Translations under genes and position numbers: made by a program
Notes under the pieces: generated by a model
The model's input: only the letters and a program-made list of their open reading frames with translations
Databases searched by the model: none
What the model was told of the DNA's origin: nothing
From: Candidatus Puniceispirillum sp.
GTDB lineage: Bacteria; Pseudomonadota; Alphaproteobacteria; Puniceispirillales; Puniceispirillaceae
Reading direction: 5' to 3'
DNA: 64,000 nt
Assembly: GCA_016778895.1 (NCBI GenBank)
Contig: JADHOR010000006.1
Location: forward strand, 1-64,000
Part shown: positions 46,292 through 55,237 of the stretch, one piece after another
Layout: the number at the start of each line of letters is the position of its first letter
Numbering within the stretch: position 1 is the first letter of the stretch

Positions 46292-46825
46292 ATGAGCGAG
46301 CCTAATATGAACATGCGTCATTGCCCACAATGCGGCAGTGTTTGCCTGTTATCACAAAGCGCAATTACCGAAGCAGAGGCAGATGGCAGAACTGTGGCAA
46401 TTGCCTGTCACAGTTGTAATGCGCAATTCGGTCTTGATCATAATCGCGCGACCGGAACCAAACGAGCTCAGCTTGCCAAGATGGATATTTTTGACTGCCC
46501 AAGCTGCAGAAATCCGATCAGCGTCCCCGATCCGTTGCCTGATCCTGCGATTGTTGATTTAGTCTGCCCTTTGTGTGATTGCGCGATCAATCCAGCTGAT
46601 CTGATGCAATCAGCGGCACCGATGGCACCGATCACCGATTATCACAGCCCAGACGACATAATCACCACCGAAAATCTTCGCCCGCCAGAGCGCGATCAGA
46701 CCGTTACGCGGGTCCCGTTATATCTGCTGATTATCGCCTGTCTTGCGGTTTATCTTTACTGGGCACGAGAAACTGGCCAATTGCCAATTGATCAATGGCT
46801 TAAAGATTTTGGGATAACCTCATAG
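46292..46825 (+). CDS. Zinc-ribbon membrane protein of unknown function
   Basis: 177 residues with four C-x-x-C pairs: RHCPQCGS (about 10), ACHSCNAQ (about 39), DCPSCRNP (about 69) and VCPLCDCA (about 92), so it can form two zinc ribbons. An acidic linker follows and a single membrane span (VPLYLLIIACLAVYLYW) lies near the C-terminus with only about 15 residues after it, facing the periplasm if the ribbons are cytoplasmic. It resembles MJ0042-type zinc-finger proteins in layout but the order differs. The 3' end overlaps the convergent dehydrogenase by 34 bases. Function unknown. Confidence 0.75.
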   Translation: MSEPNMNMRHCPQCGSVCLLSQSAITEAEADGRTVAIACHSCNAQFGLDHNRATGTKRAQLAKMDIFDCPSCRNPISVPDPLPDPAIVDLVCPLCDCAINPADLMQSAAPMAPITDYHSPDDIITTENLRPPERDQTVTRVPLYLLIIACLAVYLYWARETGQLPIDQWLKDFGITS

Positions 46826-47757
46826 CCCGGCTCTTCGGGTTCATCATCAGTCATTTCTGCTGGAAACCCCGGTGCCAGAATTTCGGTGTTACAGGCTTCT
46901 TCTAAGCGTTTAATAATATTTGGTGACCACTCTCGCGGGCCAAACCGGTTTTGCCCATCTTCAAAAATCTTGATCAATAATGGAGAAACCTCCAGCGGCA
47001 CATTATGCTGCTCGGCAATCGACTGAAACAGGCCAATGTCTTTTAGCACCAAATCCATGGTGAAATTGATGTCACGGCTGCCATTCAGGATAACCTGACT
47101 TTCGGTTTCATGGACAAACGAGTTGCCCGACGAAATGCGAATCGCCTCATAGGTAGTGTTTAAATCCATTCCAGCCATTTTTGACGTTACCAGCGCCTCG
47201 CATAATGTAATCAAATTGGCCGTCGCCAGATAATTTGTCATCACTTTAAGCACAGATGCCGTGCCCAATGGCCCAGTGTGGAGAACGCGCCGACCAAGGA
47301 TTGTCAACACTGGCAAAAGCCGCTCAAAAACAGGCCGATCACAACCGGCAAAAATAGCGATATTACCAGTTGCCGCCCGGTGACAACCACCCGAGACCGG
47401 GCAATCAACTGGACTAGCCCCTTTCGCCAGAACCAAGGCGCCAAGACGACCGACTTCGGCCGCGTCAGTCGTGCTCATTTCAGCCCAGATTTTACCTGCA
47501 CTAAGGCCAGCAAGAATGCCGTCTTCAGCTTCCATTACTGCGGCGCTTGCAGCCGGAGATGGCAGGCAGGTGATAATGATGTTGCAAGCCTCAGCCATAG
47601 CCTTTGGGCTGTCAGCCCATTTTGCACCAGCGGCTAGGAATGGCGCCGCCACGTCCTGATCAAGATCGCGAACCATGACATCGCATTTGTTCCTTAACAA
47701 GCTGCCCGCAAGCTTGCCACCAACATTTCCAAGCCCGATAAACCCAACTGAATGCAT
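46792..47757 (-). CDS. Beta-hydroxyacid dehydrogenase paralogue 2
   Basis: NAD(P)-dependent dehydrogenase of the HIBADH family, 321 residues. Rossmann GFIGLGNVGGKLAG, STTDAAEVGRLGAL, substrate-binding DCPVSGGCHRAATGN, and catalytic Lys in GTASVLKVMTNYLATAN. The C-terminus carries an extra acidic tail of about 25 residues (TEILAPGFPAEMTDDEPEEP), longer than in GarR-type enzymes. Its catalytic loop differs clearly from the paralogue at 40.5 kb. It overlaps the zinc-ribbon gene tail-to-tail. Substrate unknown. Confidence 0.86.
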   Translation of the reverse strand: MHSVGFIGLGNVGGKLAGSLLRNKCDVMVRDLDQDVAAPFLAAGAKWADSPKAMAEACNIIITCLPSPAASAAVMEAEDGILAGLSAGKIWAEMSTTDAAEVGRLGALVLAKGASPVDCPVSGGCHRAATGNIAIFAGCDRPVFERLLPVLTILGRRVLHTGPLGTASVLKVMTNYLATANLITLCEALVTSKMAGMDLNTTYEAIRISSGNSFVHETESQVILNGSRDINFTMDLVLKDIGLFQSIAEQHNVPLEVSPLLIKIFEDGQNRFGPREWSPNIIKRLEEACNTEILAPGFPAEMTDDEPEEPGYEVIPKSLSH

Positions 47758-47884
47758 TTTTTATCTCCCCAGCAAAGCGATCGATGTGACAGCATATCTT
47801 TGCCGTTAGATGATCAGCAAAATCAACTAGAATCTAGTGAAATCAGTTTAATAAAAGTAAAATCTCGATCCGAATTAGATTTGC

Positions 47885-49309
47885 CTAGAGCGTGACGACC
47901 CGCATCGAGTTTGTTGTGCCAACAATGCCAAACGGCATACCGGCAACAACCACAACCTGCTGGCCCGTGCCAGCCATACCGCGGCGGCGAATTTCGGTAA
48001 TCGCCTCGGTAATTGCCGACTCAAAATCTTCGCTATATGCACTGGCGGCGCTGTGCGTTCCCCATAACAAACATAGTTTTCGTTGAACATCAGGATGCGG
48101 CGTCATCACCAAAAATGGGATACCAGGCCGCTCACGCGCAATGCGAACAGCGGTATTGCCCGAGCTTGAAAAAGCCACCATCGCCTTTGCCTCGACAGTT
48201 TCTGCAAGCGCAACACTGGTCCGCGCAACGGCATGATATACACTATGCTCAACTGGCAATTCGCCCGGCCCTGATGCTGGATCAGAGCGAACATGCGCCT
48301 CGGCAGCGATAACAATCCGCGCCATAAACTCGACCGATTCAACCGGATAATGACCTGCCGCGGTTTCTGCCGACAGCATTACCGCATCAGCACCATCAAA
48401 CACCGCACCGGCAACATCCGATGCCTCGGCGCGGGTCGGGGTGGGCGCTTCAATCATTGACTCCAGCATCTGGGTTGCCACCACAACGGGCTTGCCGACC
48501 ATGCGGCATTTGGAAATGATCGTTTTCTGCCAGCCCGGCACCTGTTCGGGCGGCAGTTCAACACCAAGATCTCCGCGTGCCACCATCACCCCATCCGATG
48601 CGGCAATGATATCATCTAGATCCTTTAGCGCAGCCGGCTTCTCAATTTTTGACATCAATGCTGCCTGTTTGCCAACAATGGTGCGTGCGGCAATAACATC
48701 ACTAGCGCGCTGCACAAATGATAACGCCACCCAATCAACGCCCTTTTCCAGCGCATAAGTAAGATCAGCCAGATCCTTTTCGGTTAGCGGCGTTGTATCA
48801 AGAATAATGTCCGGAAGGTTGACCCCTTTCCGACTTTTCAGAGGGCCGCCAACAATGATTTCGGCCTCTAAACTTTCGGTATCAACCGACACAACTTTAA
48901 AAACTAGTTTACCATCATCCATCAGCAGCCGTGCGCCGGGATACATCGCCTTGAAAATTTCAGCGTGTGGCAAACCCACAATTTTGGCATTGCCCATATC
49001 AGTTTTTAAATCAAAAACAATTCGCTCACCACTGATCACAACTGTATCATCGGCGACCTTGCCAACGCGGAATTTTGGCCCCTGCAAATCAGCTAAAATA
49101 CAGCTTGGATTGCCAGTCTTGGCCTCAAGGGCGCGAATAGCATCAATCCGCGCACCCTGTTCTTCACGCGTGCCATGTGAAAAATTCAAACGAAAGACAT
49201 TAGCTCCGGCAGCGGCTAATTTGCCGAGCATTTCAGGGCTTGATGACACGTTGCCAAGGGTTGCAACAATTTTCGTTGCACGCTGGAAGGCAGGAATTTC
49301 AGCAGTCAT
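47885..49309 (-). CDS. pyk: Pyruvate kinase
   Basis: Makes pyruvate and ATP from phosphoenolpyruvate, 474 residues. KIVATLGNVSS and NVFRLNFSHGT start the barrel, ADLQGPKFRVG the cation region; MSKIEKPAALKDLDDI holds the catalytic Lys, and VMVARGDLGVELP and TRAEASDVAGAVFDGADAVMLS are classic motifs. The C-terminal domain is present but short. Upstream of its start lie two tandem 18-bp repeats that may be an operator. It is monocistronic on the minus strand. Confidence 0.96.
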   Translation of the reverse strand: MTAEIPAFQRATKIVATLGNVSSSPEMLGKLAAAGANVFRLNFSHGTREEQGARIDAIRALEAKTGNPSCILADLQGPKFRVGKVADDTVVISGERIVFDLKTDMGNAKIVGLPHAEIFKAMYPGARLLMDDGKLVFKVVSVDTESLEAEIIVGGPLKSRKGVNLPDIILDTTPLTEKDLADLTYALEKGVDWVALSFVQRASDVIAARTIVGKQAALMSKIEKPAALKDLDDIIAASDGVMVARGDLGVELPPEQVPGWQKTIISKCRMVGKPVVVATQMLESMIEAPTPTRAEASDVAGAVFDGADAVMLSAETAAGHYPVESVEFMARIVIAAEAHVRSDPASGPGELPVEHSVYHAVARTSVALAETVEAKAMVAFSSSGNTAVRIARERPGIPFLVMTPHPDVQRKLCLLWGTHSAASAYSEDFESAITEAITEIRRRGMAGTGQQVVVVAGMPFGIVGTTNSMRVVTL

Positions 49310-49650
49310 TTAAAAACAGTCTTTCTATCGCGTTAGGTTAGCGGTTGATATTATTCCGGCCAAATCTGGCATTGGATCCAAATTTGGCATTAGATTAGCT
49401 TTATCCACCAGGGTTGTAACGGGTAATAGCCCAGAGCTTTCAGCAATTCTTATTTTAGGGCTGATTACAGGGAAAACAAAGCGGCAACTTCCAATTCACA
49501 AAATTTTCACATTTCAGATCCCGCATCGACATTCAGTAGTGGCTTGAGAAACGGAAAATTTAACGCCATACTCATCACGATAAATTCATTCCGCTTAATT
49601 TAGGCGCTGATCCTGCCTGCTGGGCGTATTTCACAACAGAAAGCAAAACG
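49310..49650. other. Divergent intergenic region, pyk and aldolase
   Basis: About 340 bases containing the pyk promoter on one strand and that of the DapA-family gene on the other. The tandem repeat at 49360-49395 is its only notable structure; no coding sequence or RNA gene recognised. Confidence 0.5.
49360..49395. promoter_or_regulatory. Two tandem 18-bp repeats upstream of pyk
   Basis: CCAAATCTGGCATTGGAT is followed directly by CCAAATTTGGCATTAGAT: 16 of 18 bases agree. Each unit contains CCAAAT-x-TGG, a near-palindrome. The array lies 51-86 bases upstream of the pyk start. Operator for a dimeric regulator is inferred. Confidence 0.55.
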
Positions 49651-50550
49651 ATGATCCAAGGTCTTATTGCCCCTATCCTTACCCCGTTTGACGACAGTCT
49701 CAAGCTTGACCAGTCACTCTATAACGACCTTGCCAAACATCTGCTTGCCACCGGCGTTAGTGGCCTTGCCCCCTTTGGCACAACCGGCGAGGCGCTGTCG
49801 GTTAGCCACAGCGAGCGCAAAGCCGCGCTTGACGGGCTTGTTGCTGCTGGCATTGATCCAGCGTTAATGATCCCGGGAACGGGGCTGTGCAATCTTCCCG
49901 ATACGATTGATCTTTGCCAGCATGCAGTATTGCTTGGCTGCGCTGGTGTGATGGTATTGCCGCCCTTTTATTTCAAGGGGATGAGTGATGCCGGCCTTTA
50001 TGATTATTATGCCCAGCTTATTGCCGGCGTGAATGACCCGCGGATGAAGATCTATCTTTACCATATTCCGCAAGTATCCGGCGTTGGTCTATCAATTGAG
50101 CTTGTTCGCAAGCTGCATACTGATTTCCCCGATATAATTGTTGGCATCAAAGACAGCTCGGGCGTCTGGGACAACACCAAAGCGCTGCTTGAGATTGACG
50201 GGTTGATCGTCTATCCGGGGGCCGAATTACCTGTGATTGAGGCCATCCGGCTTGGCGCGCCTGGCTGTATTTCGGCAACGGCGAATTTGAACGGCACCGA
50301 CATTGCCGAGGTCATTGCGCTTTGTCTTGCAGGCGAATGGGATCAGGCCGAAGCCAAACATAAAAAAGTCTGCGCAGTGCGGCTAATGTTTCAGGACTAT
50401 GCGCCAATTCCGGCACAAAAGGCGCTGCTCGCCAGATCAACCGGTCACAGCGCATGGGGAAATTTGCGCCCACCAATGCGCCCGATGGATAAGGACAAGC
50501 TCGACGCGCTGGCCACTGGACTTGCCACCGAATTTGGCATGCATTTCTAG
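49651..50550 (+). CDS. Dihydrodipicolinate synthase/N-acetylneuraminate lyase family aldolase
   Basis: Schiff-base class I aldolase of the DapA family, 299 residues. PFGTTGEALSVSHSER covers the carboxylate-binding GTTGE, YLYHIPQVSG the conserved Tyr, and IVGIKDSSGVWDN the catalytic Lys. The substrate pocket region differs from DapA proper: a keto-acid aldolase for sugar acids or similar is more likely than lysine synthesis, but I cannot choose. The start has no strong ribosome site (GAAAGC). The small membrane-anchored gene downstream reads the same way. Confidence 0.84.
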   Translation: MIQGLIAPILTPFDDSLKLDQSLYNDLAKHLLATGVSGLAPFGTTGEALSVSHSERKAALDGLVAAGIDPALMIPGTGLCNLPDTIDLCQHAVLLGCAGVMVLPPFYFKGMSDAGLYDYYAQLIAGVNDPRMKIYLYHIPQVSGVGLSIELVRKLHTDFPDIIVGIKDSSGVWDNTKALLEIDGLIVYPGAELPVIEAIRLGAPGCISATANLNGTDIAEVIALCLAGEWDQAEAKHKKVCAVRLMFQDYAPIPAQKALLARSTGHSAWGNLRPPMRPMDKDKLDALATGLATEFGMHF

Positions 50551-50612
50551 CCGGTTTTGCCCAGCATCATGATACTGACTTTCAAGATAACGATAGAACG
50601 AGTTGGGCTTTG

Positions 50613-51011
50613 ATGAAGGTTTTTATATCTCTGGTAGGATTTGGCGTCACGATTGCCGGCCTCTTTGGCCTTCTATGGGCTTTTATGCCCGGCTTTAGCA
50701 AACAGTTTGAACCGCCAAAGATCATTCAAGTCAAAGCCTATCTGGATAATCGTTGTTCGGTCACTAGTGATGCGTTTGTTGCCAAAGCGCCCGAACAGAG
50801 GCGCACTGCAAAATTCTACGATGGGGTAGCGATCATGCGGCTACCTGAAGGGGCAAAAATTCAGCTTGCCGTCTCCAGCGCCTATCCAGCTTTTACCTAT
50901 GAGGATGTGCCGCAGGTGGTTGCTCCGACCGTCACCCTGATCGCTGATTGTTCAGTATCGCCGAGGCTGCGATCAATTTTTGGCTCAATGCAAGATCGCT
51001 TCAAACAATAG
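50613..51011 (+). CDS. Hypothetical protein with N-terminal membrane anchor
   Basis: About 132 residues. A hydrophobic N-terminus (VFISLVGFGVTIAGLFGLLWAFM) is followed by a small domain containing two Cys (NRCSVTSD and IADCSVSP) that could pair outside the membrane, and a basic tail. Begins 62 bases after the aldolase gene and ends one base before the convergent CoA-transferase. I know no family for it; the ATG at 50613 is preferred to the TTG just before it. Confidence 0.6.
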   Translation: MKVFISLVGFGVTIAGLFGLLWAFMPGFSKQFEPPKIIQVKAYLDNRCSVTSDAFVAKAPEQRRTAKFYDGVAIMRLPEGAKIQLAVSSAYPAFTYEDVPQVVAPTVTLIADCSVSPRLRSIFGSMQDRFKQ

Positions 51012-52247
51012 CTACATCACCTTTGCCACGCGCAAGGCAGCAATTTCATCTACTGTTAGCCCTGCCCATTCTGTGATGACCTGATCATTATGCTCGCCTA
51101 GACGCGGCGGCGGCGTGCGATATTGCGCTGGTGTAACCCCGAGACGCGCCGCATAGGCAGTCGTCGAGATCTGGCTACCATCAGCACGCATCTGGTCAAT
51201 TCGTGCGCCACGAGCCTTGACGTGCGGATCGGCAAAAACCTCGGCTATATCATTGATCGGGCCGCATGATACGCCGGCTGTCTCCAGCTTGTTAATCACC
51301 TCGGCACGATCCAGCGTTGCGATAATATCGCCAAGCATTGCATCCAACCGATCACGATTTTTAATGCGCGCTTCATTGCTGGTAAAATCGGCATCATCCG
51401 CCACTGCAGGCATGCCAAGCGCCGCGGTTAGACGGATAAACTGCTTATCATTGCCGCAAGCGATAATGATAAATCCGTCCTTGGCCTGATAAACCGTATA
51501 GGGCACAACGCTGGGGTGGCTATTGCCCATCCGCCCCGGACAGACCTCGGCATTCAGCCAATTGGCTGACTGGTTTGCCAGCATCGCAATTTGGCTGTCC
51601 AATAACGCGCAATCAATATGCTGACCAAGGCCGGTCTTGTGGCGGTAGGCCAATGCCGCCAATGCCGCATTCGCCGCAAACATTCCGGTGAAAAGATCAC
51701 ATACCGCGACCCCAACTTTCATCGGCACACCACCCGGGCTGCCATCAGGGTGACCGGTTATGCTCATCAATCCGCCCATGCCTTGTATCAAAAAATCATA
51801 TCCTGACCGGTGCGAATAAGGGCCAGTCTGGCCAAACCCGGTAATCGAGCAATAGATAATTCCTGGGTTAAACGCGGCAATTGACGCATAGTCGAGGCCG
51901 TATTTTTGCAATCCACCCGGTTTGAAATTTTCGATTAGGATATCTGCCTTGGCCGCCAATTTGCGGACCAGATCAGCACCTTCCTTGGTTGAGAAATCAA
52001 TTGTCACCGAACGTTTGTTCCGGTTGCAAGCGGAGAAATAGGCCGCATCGTCACGGCTTCCATCCCCATTTCGCGTAAATGGCGGACCCCATTTGCGCGT
52101 ATCATCGCCGCCATCCGGATTTTCGACCTTGACCACATCCGCGCCAAGATCGGCAAAGGTCTGGGCGGCATAGGGGCCAGCCAGAATCCGGCTAAGATCA
52201 AGCACCTTTAATCCGGCAAGCGCCATTGGGATATCGCTATCTGTCAT
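51012..52247 (-). CDS. CaiB/BaiF family class III CoA-transferase
   Basis: Moves CoA between carboxylic acids through an Asp-CoA thioester, about 411 residues. LKVLDLSRILAGPYAAQTFADLGADVVKVE is the family N-terminus (quoted here from several parts), GPYSHRSGYDFLIQGMGG and KVGVAVCDLFTGMFAA follow, with the Asp of the latter in the position of the catalytic residue of formyl-CoA transferase. ATG at 52247 is favoured by GGAAGA spacing. It is divergent from an acyl-CoA dehydrogenase, so the two may activate and oxidise the same acid (carnitine-, succinyl- or branched-acid type). Confidence 0.9.
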   Translation of the reverse strand: MTDSDIPMALAGLKVLDLSRILAGPYAAQTFADLGADVVKVENPDGGDDTRKWGPPFTRNGDGSRDDAAYFSACNRNKRSVTIDFSTKEGADLVRKLAAKADILIENFKPGGLQKYGLDYASIAAFNPGIIYCSITGFGQTGPYSHRSGYDFLIQGMGGLMSITGHPDGSPGGVPMKVGVAVCDLFTGMFAANAALAALAYRHKTGLGQHIDCALLDSQIAMLANQSANWLNAEVCPGRMGNSHPSVVPYTVYQAKDGFIIIACGNDKQFIRLTAALGMPAVADDADFTSNEARIKNRDRLDAMLGDIIATLDRAEVINKLETAGVSCGPINDIAEVFADPHVKARGARIDQMRADGSQISTTAYAARLGVTPAQYRTPPPRLGEHNDQVITEWAGLTVDEIAALRVAKVM

Positions 52248-52500
52248 CATTCTTCCATTCGTGAAAATTGGCCTGCTCCACGGCTGCTATTGTCCGGCGA
52301 ACAATGCCGTCAACAAACCATTATAAACCCGCTCATAATTGTCAATTCTGCTGATTTTCAATTTACAGCCTATGGGAAAATTGGCAGGCTTACCATTCGC
52401 TAATTTAAAAAATCAGCTGTCAAAAATAAGGCTAATTTGCCGGTCATAGATTTTGAACCCCACCTACCGTTACAGCACCACTAACCGATATGGATTTGAC

Positions 52501-53661
52501 ATGGATTTTTCGCTAAACGCCGAACAGCAGATGCTTCAAGATACCGCGCGCCGGTTTGCCCAAGACGAATTACCCGCCCATGCCAAGGCCATTGAGGAAA
52601 ACAACACGCCGCCAAGCCTTGCGCTTCGCAAACGTTTTGCCGAAATGGGCTTTATGGGGATCAATCTACCAACCAGATATGGAGGTGCTGGTCTTGGCCA
52701 TTTTGAGGCCGTGCTGATCCTTGAAGAGCTCGCAAAAATCTCGGTTGCAGTCGCCTTCCCGGTGTTTGAAGCCAGCTTTGGCCCAGCCTTGGCAATTGCT
52801 CATTTTGCGCCAGAACCACTGCGCCAGCGTATCCTGCCCCAAGTCTGTTCAGGTGACATGGTTGTCGCGGTTTCGATGTCGGAACCGCAAGCGGGTACCG
52901 CGCTTACCGATCTGAAAACAACCGGCAGAATTGACGGCGACAAGGTCATTTTAAATGGCAATAAACGCTGGTGTTCAGGCGGCGGCCATGCCGATGCCTA
53001 TGTTGTTTATTGCCGGCTGTCTGATGAGCCAGGCGCAAAGGGTATTGGCGCGGTTCTCGTCGAAAAGGGCGCCGATGGCTTTACCTTTGGTGCGCCGGAG
53101 TTACATATGGGGTGGCGTGGCATTTCCAGCGCCGATATGTATTTCGACAATGTCGAGGTTCCTGCTGACAATATCATTGTTCCGGCTGGCGGCTTTAAGA
53201 AATTGATGGAGGCCTTTGACCTTGAGCGTTGCGGCAATACCACAATGAGCCTTGCCTGTGGTCAATCTGCGTTTGATTATGCGTTGGTTTATGTGCAAGA
53301 GCGCGAGCAATTTGGGAAACCGATCATCGAATTTCAGGCGGTGCAATTACAAATTGCACAAATGAAGATGAAGCTTGACGCGGCGCGGCTGTTACTCTAT
53401 CGCGCGGTCAATAATGCCGAACAGGCCCTGCCCTCAATCGCCGACAGCTCAATCGCCAAATGCTATGCGAACGAAATTGCCCGTGACGTTGCCAGTGCCG
53501 CGGTACAGCTTATGGGCGGCTATGGCTATTCCAAATCCTATCCGATGGAACAAAAAATGCGTGATGCGTGGGGGTGGGGTATTGCTGGCGGATCAATTGA
53601 TATCCAGAAAATTAATATCGCTGCGGCGCTTGTTGGCAAACGGTTCAATCAGCGCGCATAA
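52501..53661 (+). CDS. Acyl-CoA dehydrogenase family protein
   Basis: FAD-dependent dehydrogenase making alpha,beta-unsaturated acyl-CoA, about 386 residues. MGFMGINLPTRYGGAGLGH, VVAVSMSEPQAGTALTDLKT and GNKRWCSGGGHADAYVVY (split by description) line the flavin site; MGGYGYSKSYPMEQKMRDAWG is near the C-terminus. The usual Y-E-G-T catalytic motif is replaced by I-A-G-G (Ala about 362), but FDLERCGNTTMS (Glu about 242) matches the helix-G base of isovaleryl- and long-chain enzymes. It therefore looks active. Start at 52501 is chosen by domain fit; electron acceptor would be ETF. Confidence 0.88.
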   Translation: MDFSLNAEQQMLQDTARRFAQDELPAHAKAIEENNTPPSLALRKRFAEMGFMGINLPTRYGGAGLGHFEAVLILEELAKISVAVAFPVFEASFGPALAIAHFAPEPLRQRILPQVCSGDMVVAVSMSEPQAGTALTDLKTTGRIDGDKVILNGNKRWCSGGGHADAYVVYCRLSDEPGAKGIGAVLVEKGADGFTFGAPELHMGWRGISSADMYFDNVEVPADNIIVPAGGFKKLMEAFDLERCGNTTMSLACGQSAFDYALVYVQEREQFGKPIIEFQAVQLQIAQMKMKLDAARLLLYRAVNNAEQALPSIADSSIAKCYANEIARDVASAAVQLMGGYGYSKSYPMEQKMRDAWGWGIAGGSIDIQKINIAAALVGKRFNQRA

Positions 53662-53678
53662 TCCCTAATCATGCCCCT

Positions 53679-54761
53679 CTAATCATGCCAAATCCGGCCA
53701 AGCACATTCACCCAGTTAGCACGGCATAATTTGGTCATTAATTTGGCATCATAGCCATGGGCTATCATGGCGCGGCGCAACGCTGGTAAACCGGCGGCAT
53801 CACCGATGGCCTGTGGGACGGTGGTGCCATCAAAATCGGACCCAAGCCCAACCCGGTCTTCACCAAGATGTTCAATCAGATGGTCGAGGTGGCGCAGCAT
53901 GATATCAAAGCCGGTATCGGCCTGCATACGCCCATCAGGGCGCAAAAAAGCGACAGCAAAATTCAGCCCGACCATCCCGTCACTTTCGGCAATCGCGGCC
54001 AGCTGGCGGTCGGTTAAGTTACGCGCGTGCGGGCTAATTGCATAGGCATTGGAATGGGTCGCCACCAATGGTTTGCCAGAGACTTTCGCCACATCCCAAA
54101 ATCCAGCCTCATTCAAATGTGACAGATCAATCAGAATGCCGTTTTCGTCACAATAGGTGACCAGTCTTTTACCATCTTCGGTAAGGCCAGCGCCGATATC
54201 ACCAGTGCTGGGATAGCGGAACGGCACACCATGACCAAAACGGTTCGGCCGACTCCAGACCGGGCCAATTGACCTCAGGCCAGCCCGCCGAAACATATCA
54301 AGATTATAAAAATCGCGATCAATCGGCTCGGCGCCTTCAATATGCATGATCGCGGCGATCTCGCCATTGGCAATCGACGCGTCTAGCATTGCGGTGCTCG
54401 TACAAATTTTCAAATAGCCAGCCTGTTCCATCCGGTGCAAAATTGCCGCTTGTGCAACCGCCACTGGCAACGCCTCATCAACAGTAATTTCCGGCGGTAA
54501 TGGCAGGTCATAGACCGGTAAATTCATTTGCGTCGTTTTGGCGTCTAGATCAATCGGCGATGGCACCCAGATAGCAAAAAATCCACCAGAAAATCCGCCG
54601 TTACGCATCTTATCAACATCAAGATGCCCCGCCATCCCAAGGCTAAATTGCGCAATATCAGCAGGCGCATCGGCGGTCATGCCGGCTTTGTAAAGCACTG
54701 ATAGAATATCGTTGTGACCATCAAAAATTGGCGGGGATATTGGCGGGAAACTCTCGGTCAT
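53679..54761 (-). CDS. M19-family (membrane dipeptidase-like) metallohydrolase
   Basis: Amidohydrolase-fold Zn dipeptidase, 360 residues. The N-terminal FDGHNDIL gives the first metal ligands (His16, Asp18), MHIEGAEPI the bridging Glu, VATHSNAYAISPHARNLTDRQL further His ligands, and VGLGSDFDG the Asp. In Alphaproteobacteria such soluble enzymes act on dipeptides or D-amino-acid derivatives; true substrate unknown. It overlaps YtoQ by four bases (ATGA) and so is co-translated with it. Confidence 0.88.
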   Translation of the reverse strand: MTESFPPISPPIFDGHNDILSVLYKAGMTADAPADIAQFSLGMAGHLDVDKMRNGGFSGGFFAIWVPSPIDLDAKTTQMNLPVYDLPLPPEITVDEALPVAVAQAAILHRMEQAGYLKICTSTAMLDASIANGEIAAIMHIEGAEPIDRDFYNLDMFRRAGLRSIGPVWSRPNRFGHGVPFRYPSTGDIGAGLTEDGKRLVTYCDENGILIDLSHLNEAGFWDVAKVSGKPLVATHSNAYAISPHARNLTDRQLAAIAESDGMVGLNFAVAFLRPDGRMQADTGFDIMLRHLDHLIEHLGEDRVGLGSDFDGTTVPQAIGDAAGLPALRRAMIAHGYDAKLMTKLCRANWVNVLGRIWHD

Positions 54762-55216
54762 TTTGCTGATAATTCCCCAGTGATGACATAGTTCAAGATT
54801 GCAGCAATCTGATCTGCCGTTTCAACAACAGCCAGCGCAGCCGCATCAACCTCCTTTAGCGCATGCTGGTGATCGCTGCCATGCATGATGACAAGCGCCT
54901 TACCAAGGGCGGCCGCATACCCGGCATCAAAGGCAGCGTTCCATTGCTTGTATTTCTCACCAAATCGAACTACCACAACATCCGCCCGACCAATTGCAGT
55001 GCGGGTACGAATAGCGTTCAACTTGGCACCTTTGTGATCATGCCAGACCTTATCCGGCTCGCCACCCATGATCAGGACACCACAATCATCCGAGGCATCA
55101 TGATCGGTAACTGGCCCAAGAAAGGTGATATCAAGTTTTTTCTGCGCGCAAGCGGCCGCCACCTCATCACGCCAATCAGTGTGAATTTCGCCTGATAGAT
55201 AAACCGTTAGATGCAT
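54758..55216 (-). CDS. ytoQ: YtoQ family protein
   Basis: Conserved small protein of unknown activity, about 152 residues. LTVYLSGEIHTDWRDEV, DDCGVLIMGGEPDKVWHDHKGAKLNAIRTR and QWNAAFDAGYAAALGKALV match YtoQ, which has the flavodoxin-like/nucleoside 2-deoxyribosyltransferase-related fold. ATG at 55216 follows a GTG codon in the same frame; either could start. The next gene upstream is 22 bases away, the dipeptidase downstream overlaps by four, so a three-gene unit is likely. Confidence 0.85.
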   Translation of the reverse strand: MHLTVYLSGEIHTDWRDEVAAACAQKKLDITFLGPVTDHDASDDCGVLIMGGEPDKVWHDHKGAKLNAIRTRTAIGRADVVVVRFGEKYKQWNAAFDAGYAAALGKALVIMHGSDHQHALKEVDAAALAVVETADQIAAILNYVITGELSAK

Positions 55217-55237
55217 CACTTAAATTCCTTTTAAGTT

